Below the pieces are notes generated by a model. It was not told the DNA's origin and searched no databases. It saw only the letters and a list, made by a program, of their open reading frames with translations. From the NCBI GenBank assembly GCA_002386945.1, contig DGKH01000041.1, forward strand, positions 443 through 18,264: a DNA stretch of 17,822 nucleotides, read 5' to 3'. Both the position numbers and the translations under genes were made by a program. The first letter of the stretch is position 1; every line of letters starts with the position of its first letter. Positions 1 through 6,734 of the stretch are shown here, piece by piece. Origin of the DNA: Proteobacteria bacterium UBA4575 (GTDB lineage: Bacteria; Pseudomonadota; Gammaproteobacteria; UBA4575).

Positions 1-1430
1 CTATTACTGTGGAAGGTTAGCTTGGCATCACAACGATTGCATTGTGCAACCCAGGCGCATTCATGGCAGATCAGTGCCGGCGCAAAGCCGCGGCGGTTCA
101 AAAATAAGATCACCTGATTGCCTGCCTCTAGGTGACGATGCATCGCCTGGCGTAGTGTTGGCGATAAGATCTCTCGTGCCGGTAATGCCCGCATATCGAC
201 CAGTTGCATACGCGGTAACGGCGTTGCCTGTGCGCGCTGCTGCATTAACAGATGGTTATAGCGATCTTGTTTTGCGTTTAATGTGGACTCTAACGATGGT
301 GTTGCACTACCCAGTACGATGGGGATTTGTAGCATGCGCGCACGATAGATGGCGACATCACGGGCATGATAGAGAAAACCCTCTTGTTGCTTGAGCGAAT
401 GATCATGTTCCTCATCGATAATAATCAAGGCGAGATTGGCTATCGGTGTAAAGACTGACAGACGTGTGCCGAGGATGATCTGATACTGGCCTAAACCAAT
501 GCGCAGCCAAGTGTCTTGTCGTTGTTGCTCGGAGATATTCGAATGTAGGGTCGCTATCGGTATTTGAAAGCGCTCTTTTAAGCGGCGTAAAAGCTGTGGC
601 GTGAGCCCAATCTCTGGCACGATGATGAGGATCTGTGCTGGCTCTGCCGATACATGTCCTTGTTCTGACTCGTTTAAAATCTGCTCGATTAAGGCAAAGT
701 AGACCTCTGTTTTACCGCTGCCGGTTACGCCCTCTAATAAATGTACGGCAAAGCTATCTAAGGTGGCTGCGATTTGCTGGTAGGCATGGGCTTGTTCTGT
801 AGTTAACTCTGGCGCCTGTGTCGCAAGGGCCACAGCCTTTTCACTGGCCTGCTGTGTTGCTAGTGCGTCACTGAGTTGATTGAAGATCAATCCACGTTGT
901 TCTAATGACTTGAGACAGCTGCTGATCGGCCCAAATTGTTGCCGTACTGCATTATCGTTCGCCCCGGTTGGCTGTTGTGATAGCCAGTCAAAGACTTCGC
1001 GCTGTTTTGGTGCGCGATTAAGACTAGCTGTATCGGCCTCGGCCTGCGCTAACCAGACCCTGCTTTGGCTGATTTCAGCCTGCTTATTTTTGCGTAATGC
1101 GGGCGGTAAGGCGGTCAATACCGCAGCACCTACGGCATATTGGTAATAACGTGCTGACCAGAGCAATAGTTCGATGCAATGTGGGTCGAGTAACGGTGTT
1201 GCATCAATTACTTGTATCACGTCACGTAGTTTATCGACGGCGACTTCATGACCTTCATCCAGCTCACGGATAATCACACCAATCAGCTCTCTAGGGCCAA
1301 AAGGTACCAACACGCGACAGCCGATCAGGGCGCCTGTCTGCTGCCCTGTTTGTGCTGATTTCAGTCGGTAATCGAATAAACCACGTACTGGCGTATCGAC
1401 AGCGACTTGAATAAGTACGGAATCGGTCAT
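1..1430 (-). CDS. priA: Primosomal protein N' (replication restart helicase PriA), partial, C-terminus cut by window edge
   Basis: PriA is a 3'-5' superfamily 2 DNA helicase that recognises stalled or repaired forks and reloads the replisome. Translating the minus strand from the ATG at 1428-1430 gives 476 uninterrupted codons to the window edge. Visible landmarks are the N-terminal DNA-binding region (VRGLFDY near residue 16), Walker A GVTGSGKT (234-241, K240), the PEIGLTPQ segment, Walker B DEEH (339-342), GSATPS, and the first zinc-knuckle cysteines C455, C458, C464 and C467 after NRRGFAPALIC. Spacing matches E. coli PriA (about 730 residues), so roughly 250 C-terminal residues lie outside the window. 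No good Shine-Dalgarno precedes the ATG. A consensus DnaA box lies 27-35 bases upstream. In E. coli priA is next to rpmE; here rpmE lies about 5 kb away with four genes between. Confidence 0.97.
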   Translation of the reverse strand, partial: MTDSVLIQVAVDTPVRGLFDYRLKSAQTGQQTGALIGCRVLVPFGPRELIGVIIRELDEGHEVAVDKLRDVIQVIDATPLLDPHCIELLLWSARYYQYAVGAAVLTALPPALRKNKQAEISQSRVWLAQAEADTASLNRAPKQREVFDWLSQQPTGANDNAVRQQFGPISSCLKSLEQRGLIFNQLSDALATQQASEKAVALATQAPELTTEQAHAYQQIAATLDSFAVHLLEGVTGSGKTEVYFALIEQILNESEQGHVSAEPAQILIIVPEIGLTPQLLRRLKERFQIPIATLHSNISEQQRQDTWLRIGLGQYQIILGTRLSVFTPIANLALIIIDEEHDHSLKQQEGFLYHARDVAIYRARMLQIPIVLGSATPSLESTLNAKQDRYNHLLMQQRAQATPLPRMQLVDMRALPAREILSPTLRQAMHRHLEAGNQVILFLNRRGFAPALICHECAWVAQCNRCDAKLTFHSN

Positions 1431-1456
1431 ATACGGCTAGCTGTCAAGGGTAAGCC

Positions 1457-1465
1457 TGTGGATAA
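1457..1465 (-). promoter_or_regulatory. Consensus DnaA box upstream of priA
   Basis: The plus strand reads TGTGGATAA, the exact complement of the strong DnaA box TTATCCACA. It lies 27 bases beyond the priA start codon, within the likely priA promoter or leader. A weaker one-mismatch copy (TGTGCATAA) is at 1633-1641. DnaA binding here could regulate priA; that is an inference from position only. Confidence 0.55.
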
Positions 1466-1691
1466 AAGTGTGGGAAACATTTGTCTGGGGACATAATTAA
1501 TACCGTTGTAATAGATTATAGTTTGAAATGATAAGTACCGTAAAAATTAATCCCTTTAAAAATCAATTAGTTATATGGTAATGAAGGTTTTTATGCTTAT
1601 TTGTCCTAAAGGCATGCAAATTCAACACGCTTTGTGCATAAAACACTTTAACTTAACCTCTCAAACTCCATTTTTCTGCGTCGAAACCGGG

Positions 1692-1717
1692 CTGAATGGT
1701 GCGACTGAATGGTGTGA
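1692..1717. repeat. Two tandem copies of a 13-base unit
   Basis: CTGAATGGTGCGA is followed directly by CTGAATGGTGTGA, 12 of 13 bases identical. It sits about 100 bases upstream of the HNH gene start and just before an AAGGG-aataaa-CCCTT hairpin (1718-1733). It could be an operator pair or a chance duplication. Confidence 0.6.
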
Positions 1718-1818
1718 AAGGGAATAAACCCTTATTACTTTGCTGATTATCACACCCTTGTCAGAGTGCAATGCGGTCTTTACAGTGTCAACCTGATACC
1801 TCCTTTGGAGCTCATAAG

Positions 1819-2409
1819 ATGCAGTCTCTCAGGCAACAGGTTTTACGTACAGATGCTGCGGGTATGCCACTTGAATGGATTAGTTATCAAGATGCTGCCC
1901 GTCTCTACCATGCTCAGCAGGTCGCCTATACCTGCGGCGAGTTATTGTATGTGGTTCACGGTGGCGTTAATGCGCTGAGTGGACGGCAAAGTATGATAGA
2001 AGTGAACTCTATTATTGCCACCCATGGCAGTAATCACTCTCTGCATGAGCGCTATATTCCTCCACTGAATAATAAAACCCTATTTAAGCGGGATGGTCAT
2101 GTCTGCCTGTACTGCGGTGGTGACTTTCAAGGGCGAGACTTGTCACGTGACCATGTCACACCGATTAGTTTGGGTGGTGCAGATACTTGGAATAATGTCG
2201 TCACTGCCTGCAAGCGTTGCAATAATAGAAAGGCAAACCATCAACCAGAACAAGTTGGCATGCAGCTTTTGGCAGTACCGTTTACTCCCACACATGCCGA
2301 ATATATTTATCTACAGGGACGGCGTGTGTTGGCCGATCAGATGCGGTTTCTATTAGCTCATTTTCCCCGTACAAGCCCTTTACATAAAAGGCTCAGTAAG
2401 CTTTCGTAA
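1819..2409 (+). CDS. HNH endonuclease family protein
   Basis: A 196-residue protein with a C-terminal HNH nuclease fold. A first zinc knuckle CxxC (C96, C99) follows LFKRDGHV, the catalytic DH pair is D111-H112 in LSRDHVTP, an Asn-rich segment TWNNVV is at 123-128, and a second knuckle CKRC (C131, C134) leads into NNRKAN. This is the complete ββα-metal/HNH set, so nuclease activity is likely. The N-terminal ~85 residues contain no domain I recognise. I chose the ATG at 1819 because TTTGGAG lies 8 bases upstream; an in-frame ATG at 1771 would add 16 residues but has no such site. Proteins of this layout are common single-copy chromosomal genes in Proteobacteria with no firmly known role. The next gene, hemH, begins about 60 bases downstream and may be co-transcribed. 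Confidence 0.9.
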   Translation: MQSLRQQVLRTDAAGMPLEWISYQDAARLYHAQQVAYTCGELLYVVHGGVNALSGRQSMIEVNSIIATHGSNHSLHERYIPPLNNKTLFKRDGHVCLYCGGDFQGRDLSRDHVTPISLGGADTWNNVVTACKRCNNRKANHQPEQVGMQLLAVPFTPTHAEYIYLQGRRVLADQMRFLLAHFPRTSPLHKRLSKLS

Positions 2410-2421
2410 AATGGCTGTATA

Positions 2422-2440
2422 GACGGTATGCTATGCCGTC
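2422..2440 (+). repeat. 8-bp hairpin overlapping an alternative hemH start codon
   Basis: GACGGTAT, loop GCT, then ATGCCGTC form an 8-bp stem with one G-U pair. The upstream in-frame ATG of hemH (2433) lies inside the 3' arm and would be occluded in the RNA. There is no U tract after it, so it is not a typical terminator. It supports starting hemH at the downstream ATG (2472), or it could modulate initiation. Confidence 0.5.
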
Positions 2441-2471
2441 CAACTACTCATCCATTCAAGATCTGACAGCC

Positions 2472-3581
2472 ATGGCTTACAACGGTACCCCCGACTACGA
2501 TCACGCTAACCCAGCACGCGTTGGTTTGTTATTAACAAACCTAGGTACGCCGGAAGCAGCAACTCCGAAAGCGCTTCGAAAATATCTGGCAGAATTTCTC
2601 TGGGATCCACGCGTAGTAGAAATTCCACGCCCAATCTGGTGGCTGATTCTTAATCTGATTATTTTGAATGTACGGCCGAAACGCAGTGCTGAAACCTATG
2701 CCAAGATTTGGACGCCAGCCGGTTCGCCGCTGATGCAACATACCCTAGATCAAACGGCAGCAGTGAAGCAGTACTTGGCCGATATCGATCTAACAGAAAT
2801 CGAAGTCGCCTGTGCCATGCGCTATGGTCAACCGAGTATTGAATCAACATTACATGCGCTGCAGAAAAAGAACGTCACGCGTCTATTAGTGATGCCTTTA
2901 TATCCACAATATTCAGCTGCAACCACGGCCTCTACGTTTGATGCGGTAGCGCAGACTTTGAGTAAGATGCGTTGGATGCCTGAGCTACGCTTTATAAATC
3001 AATATTGTGATCAGCCACTTTTCATCAAGGCTTGTGCCAAACAAATCAGTGACTACTGGAAAGAAAAAAAGCGCAGTGAGAAACTTTTATTTTCTTTCCA
3101 CGGTGTACCCAAAAGATATTTGCTACAAGGCGATCCCTATCATTGTCAGTGTCATAAAACTGCGCGTTTGATTGCAAAAGAATTAGGCCTGTCTAGTGAA
3201 GAGTATCTAACTACCTTCCAATCTCGCTTCGGTCGCGAAGAGTGGTTGAAGCCCTATACCGATGAAACCTTAGAGAAACTAGGTAAAGACAAGTTGGGCT
3301 CTATTGATATCTTCTGCCCAGGGTTTTCATCGGATTGTGTTGAGACCCTAGAAGAAATGGACATGCTCAATCGTGAGGTCTTCACTGATGCAGGTGGTGG
3401 TGATTTCCAATACATCCCGGCATTAAATTCAACTCCACATCATGTGCAGGCAATCGCGGAAATTGCACGTCAACATATGCAAGGCTGGCCACAGGTTACA
3501 GCTGAGTATGATTGGCAGGCACATCATAAAGAGTGTGATGAGACACGCCGACTAGCGTTAGAGATGGGTTCGAAAAATTAA
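2472..3581 (+). CDS. hemH: Ferrochelatase
   Basis: Inserts Fe2+ into protoporphyrin IX, the last step of protoheme synthesis. The product is 369 residues from the ATG at 2472. Conserved segments are VGLLLTNLGTPEA (near the N-terminus), the FLWDPRVVEIPR stretch, MRYGQPSI, MPLYPQYSAATTAS, the catalytic histidine in FSFHGVP (H210), GDPYHCQC, FQSRFGREEWLKP, and FCPGFSSDCVETLEE with the metal-handling glutamate E291. An in-frame ATG at 2433 would add 13 residues, but M-x-x-x-GTPDY is the usual beginning in related proteins as I recall them, and 2433 falls in a hairpin. Neither start has a clear Shine-Dalgarno. The gene converges with the exonuclease gene downstream. HemW, a heme-handling protein, is encoded about 3.3 kb away, but not in the same operon. 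Confidence 0.96.
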   Translation: MAYNGTPDYDHANPARVGLLLTNLGTPEAATPKALRKYLAEFLWDPRVVEIPRPIWWLILNLIILNVRPKRSAETYAKIWTPAGSPLMQHTLDQTAAVKQYLADIDLTEIEVACAMRYGQPSIESTLHALQKKNVTRLLVMPLYPQYSAATTASTFDAVAQTLSKMRWMPELRFINQYCDQPLFIKACAKQISDYWKEKKRSEKLLFSFHGVPKRYLLQGDPYHCQCHKTARLIAKELGLSSEEYLTTFQSRFGREEWLKPYTDETLEKLGKDKLGSIDIFCPGFSSDCVETLEEMDMLNREVFTDAGGGDFQYIPALNSTPHHVQAIAEIARQHMQGWPQVTAEYDWQAHHKECDETRRLALEMGSKN

Positions 3582-3598
3582 ATGCTAACTCGTTAGCA
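3573..3598 (-). terminator. Weak intrinsic terminator of the exonuclease gene, overlapping the hemH stop
   Basis: Read on the minus strand, TGCTAA-cgag-TTAGCA is followed by TTTAATTTTT. The stem is only 6 bp and AT-rich, but the T-rich tail lies on the correct side for the minus-strand gene ending at 3614. On the plus strand no T run follows, so hemH termination is less clear. Confidence 0.45.
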
Positions 3599-3613
3599 CT
3601 TAAGCGGTTATCA

Positions 3614-4510
3614 CTAGGCTGCTGCCAGCAGCCTCTGCCAACGTTCTCTGCGTAAACTACCAAACTGAAACTCATCGAATAAAGCAGTTAGGTCATCTAA
3701 CTGGCAGGGTGCGCGATGTAAGCGTAAGTCTTCTGCTACCACTTCGGCATCACAGACAATCTCAGTTAAGCGTTTACATAAGAGAACGATATCGCGATGT
3801 TCTTGAATCAGTTGCATGATGCGTTTTGCGCCACGAATCTTCATCTCTGCAATCGCTGGAATGTTCTCTAACATCTGATCGATTGAACCGAACTTGGTAA
3901 GCAGGCGCGCTGCAGTGGTCATGCCGATGCCAGGCACCCCGGGGATGTTATCGATCTTGTCACCGGCCAGTGCGAGTTGATCTGCGATCTGTTCTGGATA
4001 AACGCCATAGTGTTTCTTGATCTGTTTTGGATCAAGACGTTTATCGCGTGCATAGTCCCAAAAGGTATCACCACTATCAATCAACTGCGCTAAATCTTTG
4101 TCTGCACTCAAGATGGTGACGTTATGGCCTTGTCTGCGTGCAATTGCAGCAGCAGTGCCAATGATGTCATCGGCTTCATAGCGGTCACTACTGATTACGT
4201 TATAGCCTAGTGCCTCTAAAAAGCGGCGACAAAATTGAAACTGACGTCTCAGGTCGTCAGGTGTTGGATCGCGATTCGCTTTATAGGGTGGATAAATAGA
4301 GTTGCGAAAAGAACTGCTCAAGCTCTCGTCGAAGGCGAATACGAGACGCTTTGGTTGATGCTGTTCAATCAGGCCGGCGACAAAATCAGTGAAACCATAA
4401 ACCGCATTAATCGGTTCATCATGTTGATTTCGTAGGGTGTCTGGCAGGGTAAACCAAGCACGAAAAATATAGATACTGGAATCAACCAGGTAGGCATCAG
4501 TTGCAGGCAT
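3614..4510 (-). CDS. PolA-like 5'-3' exonuclease / flap endonuclease domain protein
   Basis: A 298-residue stand-alone relative of the N-terminal 5'-nuclease domain of DNA polymerase I, expected to cut 5' flaps and RNA primers. The acidic metal-binding residues are all visible: D10 in YLVDSS, D61 in FAFDES, the E112-A-D114-D115 cluster, D137 and D139 in ILSADKDL, and D184/D187 in AGDKIDNIPGVPGIG. The last segment leads into the helix-hairpin-helix region. YPPYKANR (73-80) is the family's helical arch motif. It is longer than E. coli ExoIX/Xni (about 250 residues), and I see no polymerase domain. The start is the ATG at 4510, with AAGAG 5 bases upstream; the GTG at 4516 would be too close to that site. 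It lies 42 bases downstream of the M48 gene on the same strand and could be co-transcribed. Confidence 0.93.
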   Translation of the reverse strand: MPATDAYLVDSSIYIFRAWFTLPDTLRNQHDEPINAVYGFTDFVAGLIEQHQPKRLVFAFDESLSSSFRNSIYPPYKANRDPTPDDLRRQFQFCRRFLEALGYNVISSDRYEADDIIGTAAAIARRQGHNVTILSADKDLAQLIDSGDTFWDYARDKRLDPKQIKKHYGVYPEQIADQLALAGDKIDNIPGVPGIGMTTAARLLTKFGSIDQMLENIPAIAEMKIRGAKRIMQLIQEHRDIVLLCKRLTEIVCDAEVVAEDLRLHRAPCQLDDLTALFDEFQFGSLRRERWQRLLAAA

Positions 4511-4526
4511 GAGCACTCTTCATTAG

Positions 4527-4551
4527 ATATAGCAATCTAGTATAGCTATAT
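4527..4551 (-). repeat. Inverted repeat between M48 protease and exonuclease genes
   Basis: ATATAGC (4527-4533) and GCTATAT (4545-4551) form a 7-bp AT-rich dyad just after the M48 stop and just before the exonuclease ribosome-binding site. It has no U tract. It may be a weak processing or attenuation hairpin, or incidental. Confidence 0.4.
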
Positions 4552-4552
4552 T

Positions 4553-5998
4553 CTATTCGACGATTTTAATTTGTTGCCCTGCGGTTGGTTCACCGGTCGG
4601 GTAGCGTCCATTGAGTAGTCGTAATTGTTCTTCCGCATGTGAACTGAGCGAGGAGTGTTTCGCTAAGCTGGCAAAGGTGTCGCCTTTTTTGGCGGTGATC
4701 AATTTAATCCGTTGTGGTTCTGCTAGATGTAATTGATCGGTACGCAATTTATTCAGGCTGCGGATGGTCGCAAGAAAGGCTGGGTCATATTGTTTCATCA
4801 GCATGGCATTCTTAGCTACAGAAAAAATTAGGTAAACCTTCTTTTCTTGATAGATAGCGGCAACACGCATCTTACGTTTACCAAAAGGTGTTTTACCTGA
4901 GGTGATGCCAGTGTAGCCCTGAAAGCTGGCACTCTTAATCTCTTGACCGTCTCGTAGGCCTTTGAAACGTTTTTTTAAATACTCTTTTGGTGCCATCCGT
5001 TTATTACGATCGTTTAATACGACCTGAATAAAACCATCATTGTCCTTGTTGTTGGCGATTAAGCGATCGTTTAGATTATCGATGCGCCAACCCTGTGGAA
5101 AGCTCAAACTTATACCCAAGTCTTTATGATAAAACTGATTATTGCGAGTAATGCCATTACTGGTATTACTGCCAAGCACCATGCCATCGGTCAGTTGAAG
5201 GAAGCGATCCTGTCTATCGATATTGTCTTCGCTACGATATTTCTTGGCGGCACGAATCACTTCTTGTAGTCGCTGATCATTTTTAGGGTGTGATGAGAAT
5301 AGACCGTGATAGGCGCGTGGTTCGCGATTCTCTTCTTCAGCCAACTGCTTATCAAATTCCTCTTGTGATTTGAGGATGGCGACAACATCAATCATCTTCT
5401 CTGGGTCATAACCACTACGGGCAAGATACTCTGCACCTAAGCGGTCTGCCTCCAACTCATGTTCACGACCATAGCCGCGTAATAAGGCGGTGCCTGCCAC
5501 ATTAGTTAGATCAGAGACACCATAAGTACCAACAGATGAAGTGATGATTTTAGCCAGCATGCTGGTCAGCGTGGAAGCGGTATGTTGGCGTACGCCATGT
5601 CTGGCGGTGACATGGCCAATCTCATGCCCTAATACCCCAGCCAGTTCAGCTTCAGAGTTCATATAAGCCATGATTCCGCGTGTGATATAGATGTAGCCGC
5701 CCGGCAAGGCAAAGGCGTTTACCTGTGGACTATCGAGCAGTGTGACATGAAAGAGTAATTGATCACGGTGACTACTGCTGGCTAGCTCTTCGACGATGGC
5801 CGAGACATAGGCTTGTAATTCGGGGTCTTGATAGACCTGATACTGCTTTAGTAGCTCTTGATGGTATTTACGACCCATAGCAATCTCTTGCTCTTCGGTC
5901 ATAAGGACTAGATCAGAACCTCCGGTGACAGGATTAGAGGCGCAGCCATAGCTGAAGCTAAGGATGGATAGGAGCAGCAGTGCAAAGAGGCGAGGCAT
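4553..5998 (-). CDS. Lipoprotein M48-family zinc metalloprotease with C-terminal LysM-like domain
   Basis: A 481-residue periplasmic protease of the M48B (BepA/YfgC-like) class, whose members act in outer-membrane protein quality control. A signal peptide (about 1-18) ends in SYGC, placing a lipobox cysteine at C19; the residue before the Gly is atypical. The peptidase domain covers about 30-255, with HEIGH zinc and catalytic residues H125, E126 and H129, the third-ligand region EHELEAD (179-185), and LFSSHPKNDQR (233-243). Residues about 285-415 form an uncharacterised domain with FPQGW, and 431-481 (KKGDTFASLAKHS ... LLNGRYPTGEP) resembles LysM, which would anchor it to peptidoglycan. BepA instead carries C-terminal TPR repeats, so this is a different architecture. 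A TATAAT lies about 30 bases upstream; no clear Shine-Dalgarno is visible. Confidence 0.93.
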   Translation of the reverse strand: MPRLFALLLLSILSFSYGCASNPVTGGSDLVLMTEEQEIAMGRKYHQELLKQYQVYQDPELQAYVSAIVEELASSSHRDQLLFHVTLLDSPQVNAFALPGGYIYITRGIMAYMNSEAELAGVLGHEIGHVTARHGVRQHTASTLTSMLAKIITSSVGTYGVSDLTNVAGTALLRGYGREHELEADRLGAEYLARSGYDPEKMIDVVAILKSQEEFDKQLAEEENREPRAYHGLFSSHPKNDQRLQEVIRAAKKYRSEDNIDRQDRFLQLTDGMVLGSNTSNGITRNNQFYHKDLGISLSFPQGWRIDNLNDRLIANNKDNDGFIQVVLNDRNKRMAPKEYLKKRFKGLRDGQEIKSASFQGYTGITSGKTPFGKRKMRVAAIYQEKKVYLIFSVAKNAMLMKQYDPAFLATIRSLNKLRTDQLHLAEPQRIKLITAKKGDTFASLAKHSSLSSHAEEQLRLLNGRYPTGEPTAGQQIKIVE

Positions 5999-6028
5999 AG
6001 CGATCAGAAGGTAGCTAATGACCGAGTA

Positions 6029-6056
6029 ATTATAACAGCTAGCCGGACTCGGTGAA
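6029..6056 (-). promoter_or_regulatory. Candidate sigma-70 promoter for the M48 protease gene
   Basis: On the minus strand a perfect TATAAT (6029-6034) is preceded, after a 16-base spacer, by TTCACC (6051-6056), which matches four of six bases of TTGACA. It sits about 30 bases upstream of the start codon and after the rpmE terminator hairpin. Confidence 0.4.
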
Positions 6057-6098
6057 CGACTAAGTCTTTGTATCGTGAGGGAATTACCTAGAGGGTGT

Positions 6099-6147
6099 GA
6101 GCTTTAAACTTCACAGACACCTAAAGCATAGGTATCTGTGAAAGCTC
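6099..6147 (-). terminator. Long hairpin after rpmE, probable terminator
   Basis: Arms 6110-6123 and 6129-6142 (14 bp with one G-U or A-C position) flank a 5-base loop. Outer bases GAGCTTT (6099-6105) and AAAGCTC (6141-6147) can also pair, with a small bulge. It starts 14 bases after the rpmE stop. The downstream T tract is poor (GTTTAAAGC), so termination is likely but not certain. It may also protect the 3' end of the rpmE mRNA. Confidence 0.6.
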
Positions 6148-6155
6148 GTACAATC

Positions 6156-6359
6156 TTACTTACCGTAGCGGCGACGGAACTTGTCTACCTGGCCGGCAGT
6201 ATCAAGCATCTTCTGCTTACCGGTATAGAACGGATGGCATTTAGCGCATACGTCTAAGCTCAGTGCATCGTTGCTGTAGGTTGAGCGAGTTTCAAAAGTC
6301 GCTCCGCAGCTGCAAGTAACAGTAGTTGTTGTGTATTCTGGATGAGTATCTGGTTTCAT
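6156..6359 (-). CDS. rpmE: 50S ribosomal protein L31 (bL31), zinc-binding form
   Basis: A 67-residue component of the large ribosomal subunit that bridges to the 30S head. It carries the four zinc ligands of the C+ paralogue: C16 and C18 in TCSCGA, and C38 and C41 in [14 protein letters not shown]. The basic tail ends DKFRRRYGK. This form stores zinc and is replaced by the cysteine-less form under zinc starvation in bacteria having both; the second paralogue is not in this window. A good promoter lies 27-56 bases upstream and a hairpin follows the stop, so it is probably its own transcription unit. Confidence 0.97.
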   Translation of the reverse strand: MKPDTHPEYTTTTVTCSCGATFETRSTYSNDALSLDVCAKCHPFYTGKQKMLDTAGQVDKFRRRYGK

Positions 6360-6385
6360 TTTCTTAGCCTAAATCGCGAGCGCAA

Positions 6386-6415
6386 ATCATAGATCACAAT
6401 GGGTTGTTTTGACAA
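6386..6415 (-). promoter_or_regulatory. Sigma-70 promoter for rpmE
   Basis: On the minus strand TTGTCA (6410-6415) and TATGAT (6386-6391) are separated by 18 bases. Each matches five of six consensus positions. Transcription would start near 6379, leaving about 20 leader bases with AAGAAA before the ATG. Confidence 0.55.
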
Positions 6416-6493
6416 TAGCCTAACTAGAAAAACTTTCTCAACAAAAGTAACCGGAGTTAGAGCTAAGTTACTGTGTTACCTAAGAAAGATTGT

Positions 6494-6528
6494 TTATCCA
6501 CAAAATCTGTGGATAAAACTGTGGATGA
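6494..6528. promoter_or_regulatory. Cluster of three DnaA boxes, two as a perfect inverted pair
   Basis: TTATCCACA (6494-6502) faces its exact complement TGTGGATAA (6508-6516) across 5 bases; one flanking base on each side also pairs, giving 10-bp arms. A third box TGTGGATGA (6520-6528), one mismatch from consensus, starts exactly 12 bases after the second in the same orientation. No T tract follows, so a transcription terminator is a poor alternative explanation. Confidence 0.65.
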
Positions 6529-6600
6529 AATATGCTTATGTGATTATTTCTCGGTAAATATAGCCTTCTTGTTAAATCGTACACATATTAATCAAGATAA

Positions 6601-6613
6601 TAAGTTATTGATT
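6601..6613 (-). promoter_or_regulatory. IHF consensus site in AT-rich core
   Basis: TAAGTTATTGATT fits the complement of WATCAANNNNTTR at every fixed position. The opposite half AATCAA at 6590-6595 makes a partial dyad around it. The IHF consensus is loose in AT-rich DNA, so this alone is modest evidence; the adjacency to DnaA boxes raises it. Confidence 0.4.
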
Positions 6614-6696
6614 TATATATGAAAAAATAGTTTTTCAATTAAATTTAGGATGTTGCTAAAGACTTTTGTTGCAATTCTGTAACTGGCTCTGTGGCG

Positions 6697-6705
6697 TGTG
6701 TATAA
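6697..6705 (-). promoter_or_regulatory. R2-type DnaA box
   Basis: TGTGTATAA is the complement of TTATACACA, the sequence of box R2 in E. coli oriC. It bounds the AT-rich core on the side opposite the 6494-6528 cluster. Confidence 0.45.
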
Positions 6706-6734
6706 GCATAAAAAGAGCACTCATAAGAATGGCT

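Larger units (their letters stand above)
1431..1818. other. AT-rich intergenic region between divergent priA and HNH gene
   Basis: This 388-base gap separates the priA start (minus) from the HNH endonuclease start (plus), so it should carry promoters for both. I see one consensus DnaA box (1457-1465), a one-mismatch box on the same strand (1633-1641), a 13-base tandem repeat (1692-1717) and a small AAGGG/CCCTT hairpin (1718-1733). I recognise no riboswitch, RNA gene or well-formed sigma-70 promoter, and no convincing short gene. Confidence 0.6.
6360..6734. other. AT-rich intergenic region with DnaA boxes and IHF consensus (oriC-like)
   Basis: This 375-base gap lies between rpmE and the end of the rph operon; both flanking genes are on the minus strand. 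It contains the rpmE promoter (6386-6415), three clustered DnaA boxes (6494-6528), a very AT-rich core (about 6530-6660), an IHF consensus (6601-6613) and an R2-type DnaA box (6697-6705). There is no open reading frame of note and no RNA gene I recognise. The contents resemble a replication origin or DnaA-titration locus. The usual origin neighbours (dnaA, mnmG, rpmH, parAB) are absent from the window. Confidence 0.5.

Noticed and set aside
44..394. Plus-strand open frame of 116 codons inside priA
   Set aside because: It is antisense to the strongly recognisable PriA helicase core and resembles no protein family.
1771..1818. Upstream start for the HNH endonuclease
   Set aside because: The ATG at 1819 has TTTGGAG at good spacing; the extra 16 residues have no support.
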